Below, in pieces: positions 1-6,507 of a DNA stretch of 12,260 nt (the stretch's first letter is position 1; each line of letters starts with the position of its first letter). The translations under genes were made by a program, and so were the position numbers. Source of the stretch: Ruminococcaceae bacterium UBA737 (GTDB lineage Bacteria; Bacillota; Clostridia; Oscillospirales; Acutalibacteraceae); NCBI GenBank assembly GCA_002297415.1, contig DBKZ01000011.1, forward strand, positions 266-12,525, given 5' to 3'. The notes under the pieces were generated by a model that worked only from the letters and a program-made list of their open reading frames with translations, searched no databases and was not told the DNA's origin.

Positions 1-32
1 GGAAGCTTGGGTTTCAGCAGAGGCTAAAGCAA

Positions 33-88
33 GGCTCCCTTCTTATGCGTCAGCATATAGAGGGGAGCTGTCGCGCTATGTGCGCGAC
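33..88. repeat. Two adjacent hairpins, probable dispersed intergenic repeat
   Basis: There is no ORF here. The first structure (33-69) pairs gctccc at 34-39 with gggagc at 63-68, and its inner stem pairs tatgc (44-48) with gcata (53-57) around a gtca loop. The second is a perfect 7-bp stem, gtcgcgc (70-76) with gcgcgac (82-88), and a 5-base loop. It is followed directly by tgagggg. Paired hairpins of this wording resemble intergenic repeats I recall from gut Clostridia, but that memory is unverified. The element lies upstream of the pyrH terminator and promoter, so it more likely belongs to the preceding locus, which is outside the window. Confidence 0.4.
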
Positions 89-142
89 TGAGGGGTATTT
101 TCTAACATTTGCTGTCTGGCGTCTAATATCTAATCGCGACAC

Positions 143-178
143 AAAAAAGCTTACCTTTAAAACCGGTAAGCTTTTTTT
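143..178 (+). terminator. Intrinsic terminator upstream of pyrH
   Basis: A 13-bp perfect stem pairs aaaaaagcttacc (143-155) with ggtaagctttttt (165-177) around a 9-base loop and ends in a T tract. The A tract on the left makes it usable from both strands. It separates the upstream locus from the pyrH promoter, which begins about 10 bases later. Confidence 0.8.
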
Positions 179-187
179 GTTTTAAGA

Positions 188-216
188 TTGACATTATCTG
201 CTTATTATTGTAAAAT
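188..216 (+). promoter_or_regulatory. Sigma-A-type promoter of the pyrH-polC operon
   Basis: TTGACA (188-193, perfect -35) and TAAAAT (211-216, one mismatch to TATAAT) are 17 bases apart. Transcription would begin near 223 and give a leader of about 30 bases before the pyrH Shine-Dalgarno sequence (about 239-244). No operator or riboswitch is visible. This is the only clear promoter seen for the eight-gene string. Confidence 0.8.
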
Positions 217-251
217 AATACTGATAGATTTTATATGTTGGGAGATATGAG

Positions 252-956
252 ATGAAACCTGTTTATAAAAGAATACTTCTTAAATTAAGCGGCGAGGTCC
301 TTGCCGGAGAAAAGGGCACCGGAATTGATTTCGATAAGGTTCTTGAGGTCTGCAAAAGCGTCAAGAAATGCGTCGATATGGGAGTTGAGGTCGCCATTGT
401 TGTAGGCGGAGGAAACTTTTGGCGCGGAAGATCAAGCGGTAAAATGGACAGAACAAGGGCGGACCACATGGGAATGCTCGCAACAACCATAAATTCTCTC
501 GCTCTTGCGGACGCGCTCGAGCAATTAGGAGTTACGGCGAGGGTTCAGACCGCAATCGAAATGAGACAGATAGCCGAGCCTTATATCAGAAATAAAGCTG
601 TAAGACATCTTGAAAAGGGAAGGGTTGTTATATTCGGCTGCGGAACGGGCAATCCGTTCTTCTCAACCGATACCGCGGCGGCGCTTCGCGCGGCTGAAAT
701 CGGAGCGGATGTCATATTTAAGGCAACGAATGTTGACGGCGTTTATGACAGCGACCCGAAGAAGAATCCCGACGCAAAGAAATTCGATACGCTTACCCAC
801 CACGATGTGCTGTCGCTAGAGCTTCATGTTATGGACTCAACCGCCGCGTCGCTTTGTATGGATAATAATATCGAAATTTTAGTTTTCAATCTCAATGACC
901 CTGAAAATATCGTAAAAGCCGTTGTCGGAAAGCATAACGGAACACTTGTAAAATAA
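252..956 (+). CDS. pyrH: UMP kinase (uridylate kinase)
   Basis: It phosphorylates UMP to UDP with ATP in cytoplasmic pyrimidine synthesis, and belongs to the amino-acid-kinase fold family typical of bacterial PyrH. The 234-residue length is close to the usual ~240. Visible motifs are KLSGE (11-15), the glycine-rich GGGNFWRGR (52-60), DHMGMLAT (71-78), GTGNPFFSTDTAAALRA (131-147) and the nucleotide-binding region ATNVDGVYDSDP (158-169). The ATG follows gggag with about 7 bases of spacing. An ATG at 247 is out of frame. It heads the operon 19 bases before frr. In many Firmicutes tsf sits directly upstream, but here a terminator and promoter intervene, so pyrH is transcribed separately from rpsB-tsf. 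Confidence 0.97.
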   Translation: MKPVYKRILLKLSGEVLAGEKGTGIDFDKVLEVCKSVKKCVDMGVEVAIVVGGGNFWRGRSSGKMDRTRADHMGMLATTINSLALADALEQLGVTARVQTAIEMRQIAEPYIRNKAVRHLEKGRVVIFGCGTGNPFFSTDTAAALRAAEIGADVIFKATNVDGVYDSDPKKNPDAKKFDTLTHHDVLSLELHVMDSTAASLCMDNNIEILVFNLNDPENIVKAVVGKHNGTLVK

Positions 957-975
957 ACTTTTTGGAGGCAAATTT

Positions 976-1530
976 ATGCAGGAATTACTTAAAAACACCG
1001 AAGAAAAGATGGAAAAATCCATTGCCGCTTTAGAGCGCGAATATAAGTCGATAAGAGCAGGAAGAGCAAATGCTTCTGTTCTTGACCGCATAACCGTTGA
1101 TTATTACGGTGCGCCCACACCCATTCAGCAGATGGCGGCGGTATCAATCCCCGAGGCGAGAACACTTATGATTCAGCCGTGGGATCCGTCGGTTTTAAAG
1201 GATATCGAAAAGGCTATTCTCACTTCCGAAATCGGAATTAACCCTCAGAACGACGGTAAGGTTATCAGACTTAACTTCCCCCCTCTTACAGAGGAAAGAA
1301 GAAAGGATATAGTTAAGGAAGTGCGCAAAAAATGCGAGGAGGCAAAGGTTGCTCTTCGCAATCAGCGCAGGGACGCTCTCGATAAGCTTAAAGCGCTTAA
1401 GAAAGCTTCCGAAATAACCGAGGACGAGGAATCAAACGGAGAAAAGAAAATTCAGAATCTCACCGACAAGTTCTGCAAGGAATGCGATGAACTGAGCGTA
1501 GCTAAAGAAAAAGAGATAATGGAGCTTTAA
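976..1530 (+). CDS. frr: Ribosome recycling factor
   Basis: RRF splits post-termination ribosomes together with EF-G in the cytoplasm. The 184-residue length matches the family (about 185). The conserved block RAGRANASVLDRI lies near residues 27-39. It is followed by YYG-PTP-QQMA and then the central stretch with MIQPWDPS and NPQNDGKVIRLNFPPLTEERRKD. The C-terminal half is a long charged helix (about 110-184), as expected for the three-helix bundle. The start is well set by ggagg (964-968), 7 bases before the ATG. pyrH-frr adjacency is among the most conserved in bacteria. Its last codons contain the ggag (1521-1524) that serves uppS. Confidence 0.97.
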   Translation: MQELLKNTEEKMEKSIAALEREYKSIRAGRANASVLDRITVDYYGAPTPIQQMAAVSIPEARTLMIQPWDPSVLKDIEKAILTSEIGINPQNDGKVIRLNFPPLTEERRKDIVKEVRKKCEEAKVALRNQRRDALDKLKALKKASEITEDEESNGEKKIQNLTDKFCKECDELSVAKEKEIMEL

Positions 1531-1532
1531 TA

Positions 1533-2249
1533 ATGCCGTTTTTAAAAAAAAGGGCAGCGGTCGAAAGGTCGCTGCCTCAACACATTGCAATAATTATGGA
1601 CGGAAACGGAAGATGGGCTAAAAAGCGCGGTCTTCCCCGTTCGGCAGGTCATGCGGCAGGTGCTAAGACCTTTAAGCAGATAGCGAGATACTGCAACAAG
1701 ATAGGTATAAAATATCTTACGGTATATGCCTTTTCCACCGAAAACTGGAAGCGCCCCGAAACCGAAGTCAAGGGAATTATGGACCTTTTCAGAAGCTATC
1801 TTAAGGATGTTGACAATTTTAAAGGCGAAAATATAAGACTTGAATTTATCGGGGACAGAGAACCTCTTGCAGACGATATAAAAAAGCTTATGGAGCATGC
1901 CGAAGAGGAAAGCGCAAACGCAACGGGGCTTCACCTTAATATGGCGATAAATTACGGCGGAAGAGACGAAATAGTCCATGCCGTAAAGGCTATAATAAAA
2001 GAGGGAATTCCTGCCGAAGAAATAACGGAAGATATTGTTTCGGCCCATCTTTATACCGCCGGTCAGCCCGACCCCGATTTTATCATAAGACCGAGCGGAG
2101 AATACAGGCTTTCAAATTATCTTATCTGGCAGTCGGCTTATGCGGAATATTGGTTTTCTGATGTTTTATGGCCCGATTTCAAGCCTAAGCATTTAGACAA
2201 GGCTTTAGAAGATTTTTCAAACAGAAACCGCAGGTTCGGCGGAGTCTGA
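1533..2249 (+). CDS. uppS: Undecaprenyl diphosphate synthase (cis-prenyltransferase)
   Basis: It elongates farnesyl diphosphate with isopentenyl diphosphate in cis to make the C55 lipid carrier for peptidoglycan and wall polymers. The 238 residues show the catalytic IMDGNGRWAK block (D23, then GNGRW 24-28), FSTENW (67-72), YGGRDEI (141-147) and the C-terminal substrate signature from D180 to F208 containing R186, SGE (188-190), SNYL and WQ. The position after R186 is proline where E. coli and B. subtilis have threonine, probably a lineage variant. The gene starts two bases after the frr stop, with its ribosome site inside frr, which suggests translational coupling. The MEP genes dxr and ispG downstream supply its precursors. 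Confidence 0.96.
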   Translation: MPFLKKRAAVERSLPQHIAIIMDGNGRWAKKRGLPRSAGHAAGAKTFKQIARYCNKIGIKYLTVYAFSTENWKRPETEVKGIMDLFRSYLKDVDNFKGENIRLEFIGDREPLADDIKKLMEHAEEESANATGLHLNMAINYGGRDEIVHAVKAIIKEGIPAEEITEDIVSAHLYTAGQPDPDFIIRPSGEYRLSNYLIWQSAYAEYWFSDVLWPDFKPKHLDKALEDFSNRNRRFGGV

Positions 2250-2264
2250 CGAAAAGGAGCAGTT

Positions 2265-3197
2265 ATGAAAACAAGAATTATTTCAGGCGCGGTTTTAATA
2301 GCGCTTGTAACAGGCGTTCTTATTTTAGGCTACAGTGTAAATGAAATTATTATTACATTTTTCTTAAGTCTGCTTGCGGCGGCGGCGGTTTATGAGCTGC
2401 TTAAAAATGTTGCCGGCATTAAAGAAAAAACCGCGTATTATACCGCGGGCGTTTATTCTTTTTTTCAGGTGCTCGCATTCAGCTCGGCTACGGAAAAGCT
2501 TTTAAGCTCAGTATTCTGCCCAAAGGTCTGGAACTCTGCGCATGAGTTTCCTTCGAAGGCTTATTCTTTTATAAGCGATACGCTTTTTTATCTCGGAAGA
2601 CCGGGGCTTTTAAGCGTAACGGTAGCCGTTATTTATTTTATTTTCGCGGTAGTTATGATTTTAAGAAATCACGGCAAGTACAGTCTTGCGCAGATAGTTT
2701 GTCTTAGCGCAATGCCTTTTATAATTTCAAGAGGCTTTTCTTTCCTTGACAGCATTGTTATAAAGGATACGGGAGACACCTCGGCTAACGGAATTTATTA
2801 TTTGCTTTTGCTTCTTAATTTTTCCGCCGTTTGCGATACGGGCGCTTATTTTACAGGCGTTTTCTTCGGCAAGCATAAGCTTTGCCCGAATATCAGCCCG
2901 AAAAAAACGGTTGAGGGCGCGGCAGGCGGAATTGTATGGAGTATGATAGTTTCGGTTGTTTTAATGCTCAGCTTTAAAATTGACACTTCTAAAATCGCGG
3001 TAACGGTCATTCTCACCATTCCGCTTTGTATAGTCGGAATGTTAGGCGATCTGTTCGCTTCGTCATTCAAACGCTCGGTCGGCGTTAAGGATTACGGAAA
3101 TATAATCCCCGGACACGGAGGAATTCTCGATAGATTTGATTCTATTCTTCTTTTGTCGCCCGTGGTATATCTTTTGTGTTCTTACGGTATACTTTAA
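2265..3197 (+). CDS. cdsA: Phosphatidate cytidylyltransferase (CDP-diglyceride synthase)
   Basis: It makes CDP-diacylglycerol from phosphatidate and CTP in the cytoplasmic membrane, the branch point of phospholipid synthesis. The 310-residue protein is rich in hydrophobic segments (roughly 7-27, 29-45, 113-133, 141-157, 176-200, 220-236, 243-262, 293-308). The C-terminal CDS signature is complete at 266-292: S266, KR (269-270), KD (275-276), HGG (284-286) and DRFD (289-292). DTGAYFTG (191-198) and SPKKTVEG (211-218) are also typical. It is longer than B. subtilis CdsA, mostly in the 75-170 region. The start is set by aaaaggag (2252-2259), 5 bases before the ATG. Its TAA overlaps the dxr ATG. 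Confidence 0.95.
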   Translation: MKTRIISGAVLIALVTGVLILGYSVNEIIITFFLSLLAAAAVYELLKNVAGIKEKTAYYTAGVYSFFQVLAFSSATEKLLSSVFCPKVWNSAHEFPSKAYSFISDTLFYLGRPGLLSVTVAVIYFIFAVVMILRNHGKYSLAQIVCLSAMPFIISRGFSFLDSIVIKDTGDTSANGIYYLLLLLNFSAVCDTGAYFTGVFFGKHKLCPNISPKKTVEGAAGGIVWSMIVSVVLMLSFKIDTSKIAVTVILTIPLCIVGMLGDLFASSFKRSVGVKDYGNIIPGHGGILDRFDSILLLSPVVYLLCSYGIL

Positions 3198-4333
3198 TGA
3201 AGGATTTAGTAATTTTAGGGTCGACAGGCTCTATAGGAACGCAGACCTTGCAGGTCGCGGAAAAATGCGGCTTTAAAATAAGCGCTCTTGCCGCAGGGAA
3301 AAACGCGGCGATGCTCGAGGCTCAGGCAAGAAAATTTAAGCCAAAGGCTGTTGCTCTTTTTGATGAAAGAAAGGCAAAAGAGCTTAAAATCGCGCTTAAG
3401 GACACCTCTGTTAAGGTGTATTCGGGTGAAAGCGGCGTTTGCGCGCTGGCGGAAGACTTCGGCAATACCGTTTGCAGTTCAATCGTCGGCATAGCGGGGC
3501 TTAAGCCGACCGTAAGTGCAATTAAGGCTAAAAAAACTATAGCTTTAAGCAATAAGGAAACCTTGGTTACTGCAGGCGAGCTTGTAAACAGACTGGCTAA
3601 AGAAAACAATGTAAAAATTCTTCCTGTTGACAGCGAGCATTCGGCGATTTTTCAGTCCTTGCAGGGGGCGCCTAAAAAAAGTCTTAAAAAAATTATCCTG
3701 ACCGCCTCGGGCGGTCCGTTTTTCGGAAAAACCTCAAAGGAGCTTGAAAATGTAACCGCCGCCGAGGCACTTAAGCACCCTAACTGGTCTATGGGCGCTA
3801 AAATAACCGTCGATTCCGCAACGCTTATGAATAAAGGTCTTGAGGTTATAGAGGCGGTTCACCTTTTCGGTGTTACTCCCGATGATATCGAGGTGCTTGT
3901 TCATAGACAAAGCATTCTTCATTCAGCGGTTGAACTTTCGGACGGTGCGGTTATAGCTCAGCTCGGGACTCCCGATATGAGACTTCCGATACAGTATGCT
4001 CTGACTTATCCCGAAAGAGGGAGCGCTTTTGATTCCCTTTCGCTTTCCGATGTCGGCACGCTCACTTTCGAAAAGCCGGATACTGACACCTTTAAATGTC
4101 TGCCTCTTTGCATAAGCGCAATTAAGCGCGGGGGGCTTTATCCTGCCGCGGTAAACGGAGCGAACGAGGAAAGCGTAAGGCTGTTTTTAGAGGGAAAAAT
4201 TAAGTTTACGGATATTGCAAGGCTTAATGCCGAGGCAATGGAAAATGCCGAAAATATAAAGGTTTACGATCTGTCGGATGTTTTCGAGGCAGATAAAAAA
4301 GCAAGAGAATTTGTAAAAAACAAAATCAGATAA
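3197..4333 (+). CDS. dxr: 1-deoxy-D-xylulose 5-phosphate reductoisomerase
   Basis: This is the committed MEP-pathway step, converting DXP to 2-C-methyl-D-erythritol 4-phosphate with NADPH and a divalent metal; it is the fosmidomycin target. The 378 residues show the NADPH motif GSTGSIGTQT (8-17), SNKETLV (118-124), metal ligands D145 and E147 in VDSEHSAIFQ with E216 in NKGLE, substrate residues S171, H194, S207, N212 and K213, and TPDMRLPIQYA (258-268). I place the start at the ATG at 3197, which overlaps the cdsA stop as taATG and gives the usual N terminus just before the Rossmann motif. An in-frame GTG at 3176 would add seven residues inside cdsA. No good Shine-Dalgarno is seen, so translation is probably coupled to cdsA. 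Confidence 0.95.
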   Translation: MKDLVILGSTGSIGTQTLQVAEKCGFKISALAAGKNAAMLEAQARKFKPKAVALFDERKAKELKIALKDTSVKVYSGESGVCALAEDFGNTVCSSIVGIAGLKPTVSAIKAKKTIALSNKETLVTAGELVNRLAKENNVKILPVDSEHSAIFQSLQGAPKKSLKKIILTASGGPFFGKTSKELENVTAAEALKHPNWSMGAKITVDSATLMNKGLEVIEAVHLFGVTPDDIEVLVHRQSILHSAVELSDGAVIAQLGTPDMRLPIQYALTYPERGSAFDSLSLSDVGTLTFEKPDTDTFKCLPLCISAIKRGGLYPAAVNGANEESVRLFLEGKIKFTDIARLNAEAMENAENIKVYDLSDVFEADKKAREFVKNKIR

Positions 4334-4344
4334 ATTTACATTAT

Positions 4345-4351
4345 AAGGGAG
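4345..4351 (+). promoter_or_regulatory. Ribosome binding site of rseP, misplaced for its GTG
   Basis: The sequence aagggag (4345-4351) is a good Shine-Dalgarno but runs into the only standard in-frame start, the GTG at 4351, leaving no spacer. Measured from its last base, an in-frame ATT at 4360 is 8 bases away, the normal distance. ATG triplets at 4376, 4380 and 4388 are all out of frame. Confidence 0.5.
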
Positions 4352-5412
4352 TGTTCGTTATTTCCGCAATAGCTCATGTATGGGGTAATGTCTGGCCGTA
4401 TTTAATAGCGGTGCTGCTTTTCTTGATTCTTATAATAATTCATGAATTCGGCCATTTTATTTCGGCAAAGCTTTTAGGAGTAAGAGTAAATGAATTCGCG
4501 GTAGGCTTCGGCCCTAAGCTTTTTTCAAAGAAAAAGGGCGAAACCGAATATAAGGTAAATTTAATTCCCTTAGGCGGTTACTGCGCCATGGAGGGAGAGG
4601 ACGAGGCAAGCACCGACGAGCGCGCTTTCTGCAATAAATCCGCTTGGAGAAGATTTATAATCGTCGCTATGGGAGCGATATTCAATCTCCTGCTCGGACT
4701 TATAATTGTAGCAATAACCCTCGCTCCGTCAAAAAGCTTTGCGACTACTAAAATCGCCGAGTTTGACGAAAACTCGGTAAGCGCAGAGAGCGGACTTGAA
4801 AAGGACGATACGATTTTATCGGTTGACGGAAGAAAAATCTTTACAACCTACGATTTAAGCTATGCCTTTACAAATGTGAAGGACGGCAAGATTGACGTTG
4901 AGGTTTTAAGAAACGGCAAGAAAAAGGAAATCAAGGATGTCACCTTTAAAACCGAGGAAGAAAACGGCATAAGCTATTTAAGCGTTGATTTCAAGGTATA
5001 CGGAAAGAAAAAGACATTTGTAAGCTTTATCGGGCAGACCTTTAAAATGTCGGTTTCATACTGCGCCGTTATCTATAGGTCGCTTTTTGATTTAATAGGC
5101 GGGAAATACGGTATAAGCGCGGTTTCGGGGCCTGTCGGGGTTACGGCGGCAATAGGAAGCGTGGCGAAGCAGAATTTAAGCTCGCTTTTGCCTATTATGG
5201 CGCTTATTACAATAAATTTAGGACTCTTTAATCTTTTACCGATTCCCGCGCTTGACGGCGGAAGGCTGTTCTTTATTTTAATTGAAATGATTACACGCAA
5301 AAAGGTGCCTGCAAAATATGAGTCGGCTATCCATGCGGCAGGCTTCATAATTCTTATTCTGTTTATGCTGGGAATTACGGCAAAGGATATATGGTCGCTC
5401 ATAAAGAGATAA
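4351..5412 (+). CDS. rseP: Site-2-type intramembrane zinc metalloprotease, M50 family
   Basis: RseP/RasP/Eep-type proteases cut anti-sigma factors and leftover signal peptides within the membrane. Reading from the GTG gives 353 residues. The zinc motif HEFGH (31-35) lies in the first membrane segment (about 17-37), followed by the conserved GFGPKLFS and LIPLGGYCAMEGED stretches. Other segments lie near 100-122, 275-300 and 326-345. A PDZ domain fits about 130-200. The C-terminal signature NLLPIPALDGGR (294-305) supplies the third zinc ligand, D302, preceded by SGPVGV (259-264). It sits 17 bases after dxr, its usual place in Clostridia. The start is uncertain: the Shine-Dalgarno abuts the GTG and would suit an ATT at 4360, giving 350 residues. 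Confidence 0.93.
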   Translation: MFVISAIAHVWGNVWPYLIAVLLFLILIIIHEFGHFISAKLLGVRVNEFAVGFGPKLFSKKKGETEYKVNLIPLGGYCAMEGEDEASTDERAFCNKSAWRRFIIVAMGAIFNLLLGLIIVAITLAPSKSFATTKIAEFDENSVSAESGLEKDDTILSVDGRKIFTTYDLSYAFTNVKDGKIDVEVLRNGKKKEIKDVTFKTEEENGISYLSVDFKVYGKKKTFVSFIGQTFKMSVSYCAVIYRSLFDLIGGKYGISAVSGPVGVTAAIGSVAKQNLSSLLPIMALITINLGLFNLLPIPALDGGRLFFILIEMITRKKVPAKYESAIHAAGFIILILFMLGITAKDIWSLIKR

Positions 5413-5434
5413 AAAAAGGTTAAAAAGGATAAAA

Positions 5435-6490
5435 ATGTTTGAAAGAAAGTTTACAAAAACCGTAAGGCCGGGAAATGTCCTCATAGGAGGAGGAAATCCT
5501 GTTTCGGTGCAGTCAATGCTCAATGTGCCTGCGCATGATATTAAGGGAAATGTCGCTCAGGCGGTTGCCTTAGAAAAGGCAGGATGTGAAATAATAAGAA
5601 TTTCCGTTCCCGATAACGAATCGGTTAAAACCTTAGAGGCTTTAAAAAACGCGGTTAAGGTGCCGATAGTCGCCGATATTCATTTTGACTGGCGGCTTGC
5701 GGTCTTAAGTGCCGAGGCAGGAGCGGATAAAATAAGGATAAACCCCGGAAATATCGGGGCTGATGAGCATGTAAAGGCGGTTGCCGACGCCTGCAGAGCA
5801 AAAAACATTCCTATAAGAATAGGTGTAAATTCAGGCTCTGTCGAAAAAGGAATTCTTGAAAAATACGGCGCGCCTACCGCTGAGGCTTTGGTCGAAAGCG
5901 GAGCTTATCATATATCTCTGCTTCATAAATTCGATTTTGACGATATAGTTTTATCGCTTAAATCATCCGATACAAAAACCATGTTTGACGCTTACCGTCT
6001 AGCAAGCGAGAGGTTTGACTGTCCTTTGCATTTAGGCGTCACCGAGGCGGGAACGGAGCGCTTCGGAACTCTGCGCTCAGCCGCGGGAATAGGAGGACTG
6101 TTGCTTAGCGGAATAGGCGATACGATAAGAGTATCGCTTACCGACGACCCGATAAAAGAGGTTGAGGCGGGAATAGATATTTTAAAGGCGGTAGGGCTAA
6201 GAAAGGACGGAATAAGATTCGTTTCCTGCCCGACCTGCGGAAGAACCTCGATTGACCTTATAAATATTGCAAAGCAGGCTGAAATCAGGTTTAAAAACAT
6301 AAATAAAAATATCACCGTTGCCATAATGGGCTGTGTTGTAAACGGACCTGGGGAAGCGAAAGAAGCCGATATCGGAATTGCGGGCGGAAAAAAATGCGGT
6401 GTGCTTTTTAAAAACGGAAAAATACTTAAAAGCAATATTCCCGAAGATAAGCTTCTTGACGCTTTGTCGGAAGAACTTGAAAAAATGTAA
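5435..6490 (+). CDS. ispG: 4-hydroxy-3-methylbut-2-enyl diphosphate synthase (4Fe-4S)
   Basis: IspG (GcpE) reductively converts methylerythritol cyclodiphosphate to HMBPP, the penultimate MEP step, using a 4Fe-4S cluster and reduced ferredoxin or flavodoxin. The 351-residue length suits the short two-domain bacterial form. The N-terminal TIM-barrel part has VQSMLN (25-30), VADIHFDWRLA (79-89) and RINPGNIG (101-108). Cluster ligands are C265 and C268 in SCPTCGR, C300 in MGCVVNGPGE, and E307. The spacings (3, 32, 7) equal those of E. coli C270, C273, C305 and E312. The start follows aagga (5425-5429) with 5 bases. With dxr and uppS in the same operon, precursor and undecaprenyl chain supply are likely co-expressed. 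Confidence 0.96.
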   Translation: MFERKFTKTVRPGNVLIGGGNPVSVQSMLNVPAHDIKGNVAQAVALEKAGCEIIRISVPDNESVKTLEALKNAVKVPIVADIHFDWRLAVLSAEAGADKIRINPGNIGADEHVKAVADACRAKNIPIRIGVNSGSVEKGILEKYGAPTAEALVESGAYHISLLHKFDFDDIVLSLKSSDTKTMFDAYRLASERFDCPLHLGVTEAGTERFGTLRSAAGIGGLLLSGIGDTIRVSLTDDPIKEVEAGIDILKAVGLRKDGIRFVSCPTCGRTSIDLINIAKQAEIRFKNINKNITVAIMGCVVNGPGEAKEADIGIAGGKKCGVLFKNGKILKSNIPEDKLLDALSEELEKM

Positions 6491-6507
6491 AAGAAAGAGG
6501 ATACATA

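Noticed and set aside
739..819. Plus-strand alternative frame (610-819) within pyrH
   Set aside because: It is an arginine-rich out-of-frame shadow of the conserved pyrH coding sequence.
1539..1551. TTTTT-A8 run near the uppS start as a slippage site
   Set aside because: The frame is intact and the encoded residues are a normal basic N terminus, with nothing to suggest programmed slippage.
1542..2048. 168-residue open frame on the minus strand
   Set aside because: It lies wholly within uppS, has no family motif, and its length follows from the codon bias of the real gene.
3176..3196. Seven-residue N-terminal extension of dxr from a GTG
   Set aside because: It would lie inside cdsA and precede the normal family N terminus. 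The overlapping taATG at 3197 is the better start.
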